From Shewanella marisflavi (GTDB lineage Bacteria > Pseudomonadota > Gammaproteobacteria > Enterobacterales > Shewanellaceae): 64,000 bases of DNA. Of the stretch, positions 16,765 through 24,608 are shown one piece after another (within the stretch, counting starts at the first letter, position 1; each line of letters begins with the position of its first letter). The position numbers and the translations under genes are program-made. The DNA lies in assembly GCF_023283925.1 (NCBI RefSeq), contig NZ_JAKIKX010000006.1:124001-188000 (forward strand), read 5' to 3'. Under the pieces are notes generated by a model. The model ran no database searches. It was not told the DNA's origin and was given only the letters and a program-made list of their open reading frames with translations.

Positions 16765-17172
16765 ATGCGTCGTACGCTTAGACATCACACTTTAGTCGTT
16801 TTTACACTGCTCGCATTGCTGGGCCAAGTGTTGATGGCTAATGGTGTGTCTATGGTGTCTCATGCGCAGGCGGATGAGCTGCCCATGATGCAGATGAATG
16901 AGAGGTCTGGCTGTAATGATGACAGCGCAAAGATGCAGTCTCACTGCTGCGATGATGAGCAAAATGTGCTTCCCGCTGCTCAGCATTGTTGTGAAGGCAA
17001 AGGATTTTGCAAGGGAGATTGTAATCACTGCGTGGTGATCTCTGTGACAGGCACCTTGTTTACCGTTACGCCCTGGCCTGGTGTAGCGGGTTCCGAGTCT
17101 ATTCTGGCCACTCAAGTGCCTCATTTCCACTCTATTTCTTTAGGCTCAGCCTTCAGACCTCCGATCGTCTGA
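16765..17172 (+). CDS. Small exported Cys/His-rich protein of the copper island
   Basis: A 135-residue protein, family not recognised. An N-terminal hydrophobic segment (TLVVFTLLALLGQVLM) is followed by a Met/Cys/His-rich centre with eight cysteines: GCNDDS, SHCCDDE, QHCCEGKGFCKGDCNHC. The C-terminus (HFHSISLGSAFRPPIV) recalls DUF2946-type proteins found beside copper-resistance genes. Start is the ATG at 16765, preceded by ATAGGG. The layout (Cys pairs after a signal peptide, before HMBD and cusBA genes) fits periplasmic metal capture or sensing; this is inference. Confidence 0.65.
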   Translation: MRRTLRHHTLVVFTLLALLGQVLMANGVSMVSHAQADELPMMQMNERSGCNDDSAKMQSHCCDDEQNVLPAAQHCCEGKGFCKGDCNHCVVISVTGTLFTVTPWPGVAGSESILATQVPHFHSISLGSAFRPPIV

Positions 17173-17433
17173 TCTTATCTGGCGTCTCGTTGTCGAGTTG
17201 CCTGAGTCTAAATCGATATACCCCTTTAGTTTCGATTGACGTTATTGCTCGGTGTATTGGCGTAATTTATTCCTGTTGATTTTGGAGAAGATCCATCCTC
17301 AGGAGCGCCTCAATATTTACTTCACTGATGTTTAACGAAAAATGAATTATATTAGCCGCATATTAAATATGGTGTGTTTGAGTATTAAGCAACTCGGCAT
17401 CCCGCTGCGGTCATCATTTGATGGAGTCCATAA

Positions 17434-17967
17434 ATGAAAACCCTTATCAGTCTGATTTTAACTGCTTTTATATTTGTAACTTCCGCCCCGCAGGCGTTTG
17501 CCGAGCAGCACCATGGCGCGGTAGCCGAGCAAGGTTATGACTGCCCCATGCATCCTGAAGTAAAAGGCGCCAAGGGCGATACTTGCCCTAAATGTGGCAT
17601 GAACCTGGAGCCAGCGGCTCACCATGGCATGGCCAAGCATGACGGCAAAAATTGCGACAAATGCCCTCATCATCAACATGCTAAAGGTGACAAAGCTGGT
17701 GGTTACGAATGCCCTATGCATCCAGAAGTGAAAGGTGCCAAAGGTGACACCTGCCCTAAGTGCGGTATGAACCTGGAGCAAGCTAAGGCGAAGCAGGCAG
17801 GCAAGGCTTGTGATAACTGCCCTAAGCATAAACATCAGATGGCCAAGCAAAGCCATCACTGCCCTATGCACCCAGAAGTGAAGGGGGCGAAAGGGGATTC
17901 ATGTCCTAAGTGTGGCATGTTCCTTGAGCCTGTGGCGAGCGCAGATAGCGCCCACAAGCATCACTAG
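17434..17967 (+). CDS. Periplasmic protein with three heavy-metal-binding (HMBD) modules
   Basis: A 177-residue exported protein: signal peptide to AFA (about 23), then three copies of the short HMBD module with the pattern CPMHPEVKGAKGDTCPKCGM at about residues 37-56, 93-112 and 143-162. Between them are CDKCPHH (74-80) and CDNCPKH (126-132), extra Cys/His sites. The HMBD module (YHS/Cys-His ribbon type) is usually found at the N-terminus of CusB-like adaptors and copper ATPases. A protein made almost only of these modules could act as a periplasmic copper/silver sponge or chaperone. It lies 23 bases before cusB. Start is the ATG at 17434, preceded by GATGGAG. Confidence 0.85.
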   Translation: MKTLISLILTAFIFVTSAPQAFAEQHHGAVAEQGYDCPMHPEVKGAKGDTCPKCGMNLEPAAHHGMAKHDGKNCDKCPHHQHAKGDKAGGYECPMHPEVKGAKGDTCPKCGMNLEQAKAKQAGKACDNCPKHKHQMAKQSHHCPMHPEVKGAKGDSCPKCGMFLEPVASADSAHKHH

Positions 17968-17990
17968 TTCATGAGTGGAGATGAGGCATT

Positions 17991-19691
17991 ATGAGTCAGG
18001 TAAATTCGAAAAACAGAGGCCAAAAGCTTGCTTATCTTTTGAGCCTATTTCTGGTGGCGACACCTCAATTAGGCTATACCCAGGCCAGCGACACTCATGC
18101 ACATGAGAATCATCAGCATCAGTCTGGCCTGAAAACATATGCCTGCCCAATGCACCCCGAGGAAACCAGCCACGAGCCAGGTAGCCGCTGCCCTAAGTGC
18201 AATATGTTCCTGGTGGAGCAGGAGACTCAGGCCGAGCCCATTAGCGAGCAGGGAGTGAAGACCTATGCTTGCCCTATGCACCCAGAGGAAACCAGCCATG
18301 AGGCGGGCAGCCGCTGTCCTAAGTGCAATATGTTCCTGGTGGAGCAGGAGACTCAGGCCGACCCTATTAACGAGCAGGCGGCGAAGACCTATGTCTGCCC
18401 AATGCACCCTGAAGAGACCAGCCATGAGCCTGGTAGCCGCTGCCCTAAGTGTAATATGTTCCTGGTGGCCGAAGAGGAAGAGGAATCGCCCAGCACTAAG
18501 TCGCAAGCTGAGATGGATCACAGTCAACATGATCCCTTATCTCAGGCGAAACCTGCACCGCTCACCGGCGAACCATCGATTAAATATGTTTGCCCCATGC
18601 ATGCCCACATTGTCAGCGACGTGCCCGGTACTTGCCCTATTTGTGGCATGAACCTGGAGAAAGTTGAAGTGGGTGGTAACCAGCAGCAGATAGAGATAGA
18701 TGTGTCGGGTGGTATGCAGCAGGCCTTAGCGCTCAAGGTCGCTAAGGCAGAAAGAGATACGCTGTGGAAGTTTGTGCAAACCGTGGGGCAGATTGGCTAC
18801 GACGAGAGCCAGATCAACCATATTCACGCTAGGGTTAATGGCTGGATTGAAAAATTAGCCATCAATGCCGTAGGCGATAAGATCACTAAAGGGCAGCTCT
18901 TGTATGAGATCTACTCACCGGATCTGATTAACGCCCAGGATGATTATCTTTTAGCGCTTAGTAGCCTCAATAGCTCTAGGGATAGCGGTAACTATCAGGA
19001 CTTGGTGCGTAAGGCAGGCCTGCGTCTCGAGCTGTTGGGGATGAATAAGGCACAGATCAAGCAACTGGCGAAGACCAAGCAGACCCAGTATCGGGTGCCT
19101 TTCTACGCCAAGGCTGACGGTATAGTGAAAGAGCTGTCGGTTCGTGATGGCATGTATATTCAGCCCGCCACCGAGGTGATGTCAGTGGTGGATCTGTCTA
19201 AGGTGTGGGTCATTGCCGATGTATTCGAGAATGAGCAGAGTTGGCTGGCTATCGGCCAACCCACAGAGGTATCTGTGCCTGCCATGGGACTTAAGGATAT
19301 CGAGGGAGAGATAGATTATATCTACCCAGAGCTTGACCCTGTGACTCGCAGCTTGCGAGTGCGTATTGTGCTGCCAAACAACGAGGTGGAGCTACGTCCG
19401 AACACTCTGGCTAAGATAGAGATCTACGGCGGCCCGAACGAGGACGCCTTAGTGATACCGCAAGAAGCTTTGATCCAGACAGGTAAAGAAAACCGGGTGA
19501 TCGTCAAGCAAGATGATGGCGGCTTCGTCGCTCGTCAGGTGACCGTGGGCATGATGTCCCAAGGTAAAGCGGAGATCTTAAGCGGCATTAGCCAAGGTGA
19601 GCAGGTGGTGATTTCGGGTCAATTCCTGCTGGATTCTGAGGCGAGCCTTAAGGGTAGTTTGATGCGCCTTAGCAGCGGCCATCAACACTAG
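17991..19691 (+). CDS. cusB: CusB-like RND adaptor with four N-terminal HMBD modules
   Basis: A 566-residue periplasmic adaptor linking the CusA pump to an outer-membrane channel. Signal peptide to about residue 31, then four HMBD modules: three near-identical ones with a 42-residue period (Tyr at 50, 92, 134; CPMHPEETSHE and CPKCNMFLV) and a fourth at about 199-224 (CPMHAHIVSDVPGTCPICGM). The adaptor core follows (about 235-560): barrel-sandwich halves around NHIHARVNGWIEKL and KADGIVKEL, a hairpin, and a beta-barrel. E. coli CusB is about 407 residues, so the HMBD array accounts for the extra length. It ends 8 bases before cusA. Confidence 0.9.
   Translation: MSQVNSKNRGQKLAYLLSLFLVATPQLGYTQASDTHAHENHQHQSGLKTYACPMHPEETSHEPGSRCPKCNMFLVEQETQAEPISEQGVKTYACPMHPEETSHEAGSRCPKCNMFLVEQETQADPINEQAAKTYVCPMHPEETSHEPGSRCPKCNMFLVAEEEEESPSTKSQAEMDHSQHDPLSQAKPAPLTGEPSIKYVCPMHAHIVSDVPGTCPICGMNLEKVEVGGNQQQIEIDVSGGMQQALALKVAKAERDTLWKFVQTVGQIGYDESQINHIHARVNGWIEKLAINAVGDKITKGQLLYEIYSPDLINAQDDYLLALSSLNSSRDSGNYQDLVRKAGLRLELLGMNKAQIKQLAKTKQTQYRVPFYAKADGIVKELSVRDGMYIQPATEVMSVVDLSKVWVIADVFENEQSWLAIGQPTEVSVPAMGLKDIEGEIDYIYPELDPVTRSLRVRIVLPNNEVELRPNTLAKIEIYGGPNEDALVIPQEALIQTGKENRVIVKQDDGGFVARQVTVGMMSQGKAEILSGISQGEQVVISGQFLLDSEASLKGSLMRLSSGHQH
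18138..18470 (+). repeat. 126-bp in-frame tandem repeat coding for HMBD modules
   Basis: Three consecutive units beginning at the Tyr codons 18138, 18264 and 18390. They are almost identical in DNA and protein, including the linker (EQETQAEPISEQ / EQETQADPINEQ), which points to recent internal duplication within cusB. Confidence 0.85.
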
Positions 19692-19699
19692 GGGGCACC

Positions 19700-22600
19700 A
19701 TGCTAAAGAAAATTATTGAAGCCTCTATCAACCAGAGATTGATGGTGTTGATCATCGCCTTGATGATCACCGTCTGGGGTGTGCAGGAGCTGAGAAATAC
19801 GCCGCTCGATGCCCTACCGGATCTCTCGGATGTACAGGTGATCATTAAGACCCCTTATGCGGGGCAGGCGCCTCAGCTGGTGGAGGAGCAGGTCACTTAC
19901 CCTCTGTCTACCGCTATGTTGTCGGTTCCCGGCGCCAAGACGGTTAGGGGTTACTCCTTCTTCGGCGATTCTTATGTTTATGTGATCTTTGAAGATGGTA
20001 CGGATATCTACTGGGCGCGTTCACGGGTGCTGGAATACCTGAGTCAGGTTAGCAGTCGTTTGCCACAAGGGTTACAACCTTCGCTGGGGCCAGATGCCTC
20101 GGGCGTGGGCTGGATCTATGAGTATGCCTTGGTGGATCGCTCCGGTAGCCTAGATCTGTCTCAGCTTAAGAGTTTGCAAGACTGGTACCTGAAACTCGAG
20201 CTACAGAGTGTGGCCGGGGTGTCTGAGGTTGCCACCGTCGGCGGTATGGAGCAGACCTATCAGGTGGTGATTGAACCCGATAAGCTGGTCACCTATAAGC
20301 TGGATATCGCAGCGGTGAAGAGTGCTATCACCAAATCTAATACCGAAGCTGGTGGCTCTGTGATTGAGATGGCCGAGGCTGAGTATATGGTGCGCGCCAA
20401 GGGTTATCGTCAGACGCTGGAGGATTTCAGAGAGATCCCGCTAGGGGTAACCAGTCCTTCAGGTACACCCTTGCTGTTAAAAGATGTGGCCACAGTGCGC
20501 AAGGGGCCGGCCTCTCGACGCGGTATCGCTGAACTTGACGGTGAAGGTGAGGTCGTTGGTGGCATTATCGTGATGCGTTATGGCGAAAATGCCCTGGCAA
20601 CCATAGACGCGGTCAAGGCAAAGCTTGAACAGCTAAAGGCGGGTCTGCCCAAAGGGGTTGAGATTATTCCGACCTACGACAGATCTGAGCTAATCAACGA
20701 GTCGGTGGAAAACCTGTTTCACAAGGTGATCGAGGAGATGTTGGTGGTGGGCTTTGTCTGTCTGCTTTTCCTGCTCCATGCGCGCTCAACACTGGTTGCG
20801 GTGATCACCCTGCCATTGTCGATTCTGATCGCCTTTATTGTGATGAATAAGATGGGGGTGAATGCCAACATCATGAGCCTTGGCGGTATCGCCATCGCCA
20901 TCGGCGCCGTGGTGGATGGCGCGATCGTGATGATCGAAAACATGCACAAGCACCTTGAGCACTTCAAGGATGAATATCAGCGTGATCCTGACAACAAGGA
21001 GCATTGGCATATTGTTGCTAAGGCGTCTATTGAAGTGGGGCCTGCGCTATTTTTCTCATTACTTATCATTACGTTAAGTTTTGTGCCTGTATTCGCCCTC
21101 GAGGCCCAGGAGGGACGTTTATTCAGCCCGCTGGCCTATACCAAGACCTTTGCCATGGCGGCTGCGGCGATCCTGTCGATCACCTTAGTGCCTATTCTGA
21201 TGGGCTACTTTATTCGCGGTAAGATCCCTAAAGAGACCAGTAACCCCCTCAGCCGGGTGTTGATCGCCCTCTACAAGCCGTCTCTTAATCTGGTACTGCG
21301 TTTCCCTAAGATCACCTTGATCTTGGCGGTTATGGCTCTGGGTAGCGCCTGGTATCCTGTCACCAACATGGGTAGCGAGTTTATGCCTGAGTTGGAGGAG
21401 GGAGATCTTCTCTATATGCCAACGGCACTGCCGGGAATCAGCGCCAGTAAGGCGGCCGAGGTGTTGCAGCAGACCGATAGGTTAATCAAGACTGTACCTG
21501 AGGTGAAACGTGTCTTTGGTAAGGTGGGTCGCGCCGAGACGGCGACCGATCCTGCGCCGCTGACCATGCTGGAAACCACCATCATGCTTAAGCCGAGAGA
21601 GGAGTGGCGTGAAGGAGTCGAGCTACAGGATGTGATAGACCAGCTGCAGAAAACGGTAAAAGTGCCAGGCCTGACAAACGCCTGGGTACAACCCATTAAG
21701 ACTCGTATCGACATGCTCTCTACCGGTATCAAGACTCCTGTGGGGATTAAGATCACCGGCGCCGATGTGAATGAGCTGCAGAAGGTGGGTGCCGATATCG
21801 AGGCGATTCTGAGTCAGCTGCCCAATACCAAGTCGGCCTACGCCGAACGTGTGGGTGGTGGTCGCTATATCGATATTACGCCTAAGCTGGATGTCGCCTC
21901 GCGCTACGGCATGACGTTGAGTGATATTCAAGATGTGGTGCGTTACGCCATAGGCGGTATGGATATTGGTGAGTCGATTCAGGGGGCGGAGCGTTATCCG
22001 ATCAACCTGCGTTACCCTCGGGCGCTGCGAGATAATATCGAGAAGCTCAGAGAGCTGCCAGTGATCACTAAGTCGGGTCATTATCTGCCGCTGCGTAATC
22101 TGGCGGATATCGAGATCACCGATGGGGCTCCTATGCTCAAGAGTGAAAACGGCCGCCTGATCTCCTGGGTATTCGTAGACATTCAGGGCACCTCGATTGG
22201 TGAGTATATCGATGAGGCCAAGGCAGCCTTAGGGCAGCAGCTGAATGTACCGCCAAGGTACAGCTACAGCTTTGCTGGCCAGTATGAATATATGCAGCGG
22301 GTCGATGCCAAGCTGAAGAAGGTGATCCCCATGGCGCTTGGCGTGATCTTCATTCTGCTGATGATGACCTTTGGCTCGACGATGCAGGCTTCTATTATCA
22401 TGCTGAGTCTACCGTTTGCTTTGGTGGGGAGTACCTGGCTGCTTTATATGCTCGACTACAACATGTCGGTCGCCGTAGCGGTGGGGATGATCGCCCTGGC
22501 GGGTGTGGCTGCCGAGTTTGGCGTGGTGATGCTGGTCTATCTCAATAATGCCATTAAGCATCGTAAAGAGACTGGCGGCTATGAGTATGTAACGGATCTC

Positions 22601-22843
22601 AAGGAGGCGCTGATAGAAGGTGCTGTGATGCGTATTCGCCCTAAGGCGATGACGGTAGCCACCATCTTCTTTGGTCTGCTGCCCATCATGTGGGGTGCAG
22701 GTTCAGGTAACGATGTGATGCAGAAGATTGCCGCACCTATGGTGGGTGGTATGGTCACTGCGCCCCTGTTGTCGCTATTCGTCCTCCCAGCCCTCTACTT
22801 GCTTATCTATGGCCGTCGCTTGAAGCGCTCAGCCGAGGCATGA
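19700..22843 (+). CDS. cusA: CusA, copper/silver RND efflux pump
   Basis: A 1047-residue inner-membrane pump of the heavy-metal RND family that drives Cu(I)/Ag(I) out of the periplasm and cytoplasm using protons. It has 12 helices in two halves with large periplasmic loops. The three metal-binding methionines of E. coli CusA fall at the same numbers here: Met573 (YMPTALPGIS), Met623 (APLTMLETT) and Met672 (RIDMLSTGIK). This separates it from CzcA-type zinc/cobalt/cadmium pumps. Start is the ATG at 19700 with GGGGGCACC before it. The outer-membrane partner CusC is not encoded nearby. Ends before the terminator at 22871. Confidence 0.95.
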   Translation: MLKKIIEASINQRLMVLIIALMITVWGVQELRNTPLDALPDLSDVQVIIKTPYAGQAPQLVEEQVTYPLSTAMLSVPGAKTVRGYSFFGDSYVYVIFEDGTDIYWARSRVLEYLSQVSSRLPQGLQPSLGPDASGVGWIYEYALVDRSGSLDLSQLKSLQDWYLKLELQSVAGVSEVATVGGMEQTYQVVIEPDKLVTYKLDIAAVKSAITKSNTEAGGSVIEMAEAEYMVRAKGYRQTLEDFREIPLGVTSPSGTPLLLKDVATVRKGPASRRGIAELDGEGEVVGGIIVMRYGENALATIDAVKAKLEQLKAGLPKGVEIIPTYDRSELINESVENLFHKVIEEMLVVGFVCLLFLLHARSTLVAVITLPLSILIAFIVMNKMGVNANIMSLGGIAIAIGAVVDGAIVMIENMHKHLEHFKDEYQRDPDNKEHWHIVAKASIEVGPALFFSLLIITLSFVPVFALEAQEGRLFSPLAYTKTFAMAAAAILSITLVPILMGYFIRGKIPKETSNPLSRVLIALYKPSLNLVLRFPKITLILAVMALGSAWYPVTNMGSEFMPELEEGDLLYMPTALPGISASKAAEVLQQTDRLIKTVPEVKRVFGKVGRAETATDPAPLTMLETTIMLKPREEWREGVELQDVIDQLQKTVKVPGLTNAWVQPIKTRIDMLSTGIKTPVGIKITGADVNELQKVGADIEAILSQLPNTKSAYAERVGGGRYIDITPKLDVASRYGMTLSDIQDVVRYAIGGMDIGESIQGAERYPINLRYPRALRDNIEKLRELPVITKSGHYLPLRNLADIEITDGAPMLKSENGRLISWVFVDIQGTSIGEYIDEAKAALGQQLNVPPRYSYSFAGQYEYMQRVDAKLKKVIPMALGVIFILLMMTFGSTMQASIIMLSLPFALVGSTWLLYMLDYNMSVAVAVGMIALAGVAAEFGVVMLVYLNNAIKHRKETGGYEYVTDLKEALIEGAVMRIRPKAMTVATIFFGLLPIMWGAGSGNDVMQKIAAPMVGGMVTAPLLSLFVLPALYLLIYGRRLKRSAEA

Positions 22844-22870
22844 TGAAGCTGTTTGAATCATAAAGATAAA

Positions 22871-22893
22871 AAAGCACTGCCTAGGCAGTGCTT
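22871..22893. terminator. Bidirectional terminator after cusA
   Basis: AAAGCACTGC-CTAG-GCAGTGCTTT followed by a T-run (to 22898) and preceded by an A-run: a strong stem that ends both cusA (plus) and the lipoprotein gene at 22914 (minus). Confidence 0.9.
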
Positions 22894-22913
22894 TTTTTAT
22901 CAGTCAAAGGCAG

Positions 22914-23084
22914 CTATTTACAGCGGCCGATATTGGAGCCTGTTGAGCGTACCCTTTTGCACTCTTTAGTCGCTTTGTTGCTGGTGTTGTCAGCCGTTTC
23001 TGTGTCTGACTCTTGGGTCGATGCACAGCCGCTAAGGCCGATTAAGAGTGTCGTCGCCATGATAGGCATCCATTTTTTAAGCAT
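22914..23084 (-). CDS. Small lipoprotein, unknown function
   Basis: A 56-residue protein. The start is set at the ATG at 23084 with AGGGA nine bases upstream; a longer frame to 23129 lacks a proper signal start. The signal MLKKWMPIMATTLLIGLSGC ends in the lipobox LSGC (Cys20), and Ala at +2 favours outer-membrane sorting. The mature part is short, polar and rich in Thr/Ser/Lys with two further cysteines (ECKR and RCK at the end). I do not recognise a family. It is convergent with cusA and shares its terminator. Confidence 0.7.
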   Translation of the reverse strand: MLKKWMPIMATTLLIGLSGCASTQESDTETADNTSNKATKECKRVRSTGSNIGRCK

Positions 23085-23220
23085 GTTATTACATCCCTGA
23101 TTAGTGGTTAACAAGATTGCCCAAGTCAATGTGCAAGGTTATGAACCTAACTAAAACAAAGAGTTAAAACAATGCCTCTTCCATTTTAAGCCTTAAGATT
23201 AGTGCTTTTTTACTAAGGAT

Positions 23221-24000
23221 TTACGCTGTAGTGAGTCGTATGACTGACAAGGTACCGCCCTGAGGATCATTGATCACCGAAAAGCGTCCTACTTCGGGAA
23301 TATCCGTTGGCGGTACGCAGACTCTGCCGCCAATCTCTGTGGCTTTGGCGACGGTGGCATCACAGTTGTCTACCATAATGTAGGGCATCCAATGGGGAGG
23401 CATGTCGCCCCATTCAGCGGTCATGGCCATCATGCCGCCGATAGCGCGTTCACCCTGCATCCATTCGTAGTAGATGAAATCCTCCATTTGAGATTCACGT
23501 ACTTGCCAACCCAGAACCTGGCTGTAAAAGGCTGTGGCTCTGGCGGTGTCGCGGCAACATAGCTCGACCCAGCAGAGTGTATTGGGCTCGCCCATGCGCA
23601 TAGAGCCTATATGATTGCCCGCTTGCCAAAGGGAGAAGCCAGCGCCTTCTGGATCTAGGCATTGCGCCATCTTACCTGCATCTCCTACGCTGTGAGGGCC
23701 TAAGAGTACCTGGCCGCCGTGCGCGAGCACTGCCTCTAGGCTGTTTTCCAGGTTGTCGACGGCGAAATAGATGCTCCAGTGAGTCGGTACCTTGTCATCT
23801 ATCATGTTTTGCGGCAGCTGATACATGGCGCCTATATCATCATCTTCTGTGGCAAACATGGTGTAGACACCGTCAGGGATGGGCATATCCTTTAGCTGCC
23901 AATTGAACAGTTCGCTGTAGAAGTGCTTACCCGAGGCGGCCTCATGACTGGCCAGCTCAATCCAGCAGGGATCGCCATGTTGATAGCTTGCAATCTTCAT
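23221..24000 (-). CDS. Two-domain VOC (glyoxalase/bleomycin-resistance fold) protein
   Basis: A 259-residue protein made of two VOC modules (about residues 1-125 and 135-257). Both start with the same pattern: PCWIELASHEAASGKHFYSELFNWQ and LCWVELCCRDTARATAFYSQVLGWQ. Such proteins usually bind a metal and act on small substrates (lactoylglutathione, extradiol aromatics) or sequester drugs; the activity here cannot be told. The ATG at 24000 has GGAG upstream on the minus strand. It is divergent from the globin gene at 24107. Confidence 0.85.
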   Translation of the reverse strand: MKIASYQHGDPCWIELASHEAASGKHFYSELFNWQLKDMPIPDGVYTMFATEDDDIGAMYQLPQNMIDDKVPTHWSIYFAVDNLENSLEAVLAHGGQVLLGPHSVGDAGKMAQCLDPEGAGFSLWQAGNHIGSMRMGEPNTLCWVELCCRDTARATAFYSQVLGWQVRESQMEDFIYYEWMQGERAIGGMMAMTAEWGDMPPHWMPYIMVDNCDATVAKATEIGGRVCVPPTDIPEVGRFSVINDPQGGTLSVIRLTTA

Positions 24001-24106
24001 CTTGGAGTCCTATACAGAAAAATCTTTTGTGATATCAATTTAGTTAAGCCTGTTTTGCCATTTATGTCTATGCTGAGAGGAGACTAATTCAGAAGAGGGA
24101 GTTTCG

Positions 24107-24520
24107 ATGAGCCTGACATCCACCCAAATCGATCTTGTACAAACATCTTTCAAACAAGTAGAGCCCATTAGCGAGCAGGCAGCGGCGATATTCTATGATG
24201 CCCTGTTTCAGATAGACCCAAATTTAAAGCCGCTATTTAAGCAGGATTTGCGTCATCAGGGGCGTAAGCTGATGGCCATGTTAAAGGCGGCCGTGGAGGG
24301 GCTCAATGATCTTGATGCCTTAGTGCCTCAGTTGCAGGAGCTCGCCCACAGACACAATGCTTATGGCGTTAAGCGTGAGCATTTTACTCCGGTGGGTAAT
24401 GCACTCTTGTATACACTGAAGACGGGACTGGGCGAGGCTTATTCTCGGGACGTTCGCGAAGCATGGGTAGCCTTGCTTCATCTGGTCGCCGATACCATGA
24501 AGCCGAAATTGCATCACTAA
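24107..24520 (+). CDS. Single-domain bacterial globin (flavohaemoglobin-like)
   Basis: A 137-residue haem protein of the family that includes Vitreoscilla haemoglobin and the globin domain of Hmp. It shows the distal Gln in LRHQGRKLM (about 51) and the proximal His of the F helix in LAHRHNAYGV (His83 by alignment from memory). There is no FAD/NAD domain, so it needs another reductase. Likely roles are oxygen or nitric-oxide handling. Start is the ATG at 24107 with GGGAG upstream. Ends before the terminator at 24535. Confidence 0.88.
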   Translation: MSLTSTQIDLVQTSFKQVEPISEQAAAIFYDALFQIDPNLKPLFKQDLRHQGRKLMAMLKAAVEGLNDLDALVPQLQELAHRHNAYGVKREHFTPVGNALLYTLKTGLGEAYSRDVREAWVALLHLVADTMKPKLHH

Positions 24521-24534
24521 TGCCCATATAGCAA

Positions 24535-24557
24535 AAAGGCGCTCCTAGAGCGCCTTT
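24535..24557. terminator. Bidirectional terminator between globin and permease genes
   Basis: AAAGGCGCTC-CTA-GAGCGCCTTT, a 10-bp GC-rich stem with A/T ends, placed between two convergent genes. Confidence 0.85.
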
Positions 24558-24608
24558 GCCGTGTAAGCCAAGCGGTGAAAACTGGCTTAGCTCAATGCTT
24601 CCTTGACC

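Noticed and set aside
17458..17871. 137-codon minus-strand frame within the HMBD protein gene
   Set aside because: A mirror of the Cys/His repeats on the coding strand; no independent support.
18069..18530. 153-codon minus-strand frame within cusB
   Set aside because: Long only because the 126-bp repeats keep the frame open; no start signal and no domain.
19700..22843. CzcA (zinc/cobalt/cadmium) assignment for the RND pump
   Set aside because: The methionine triad at 573, 623 and 672 is that of CusA.
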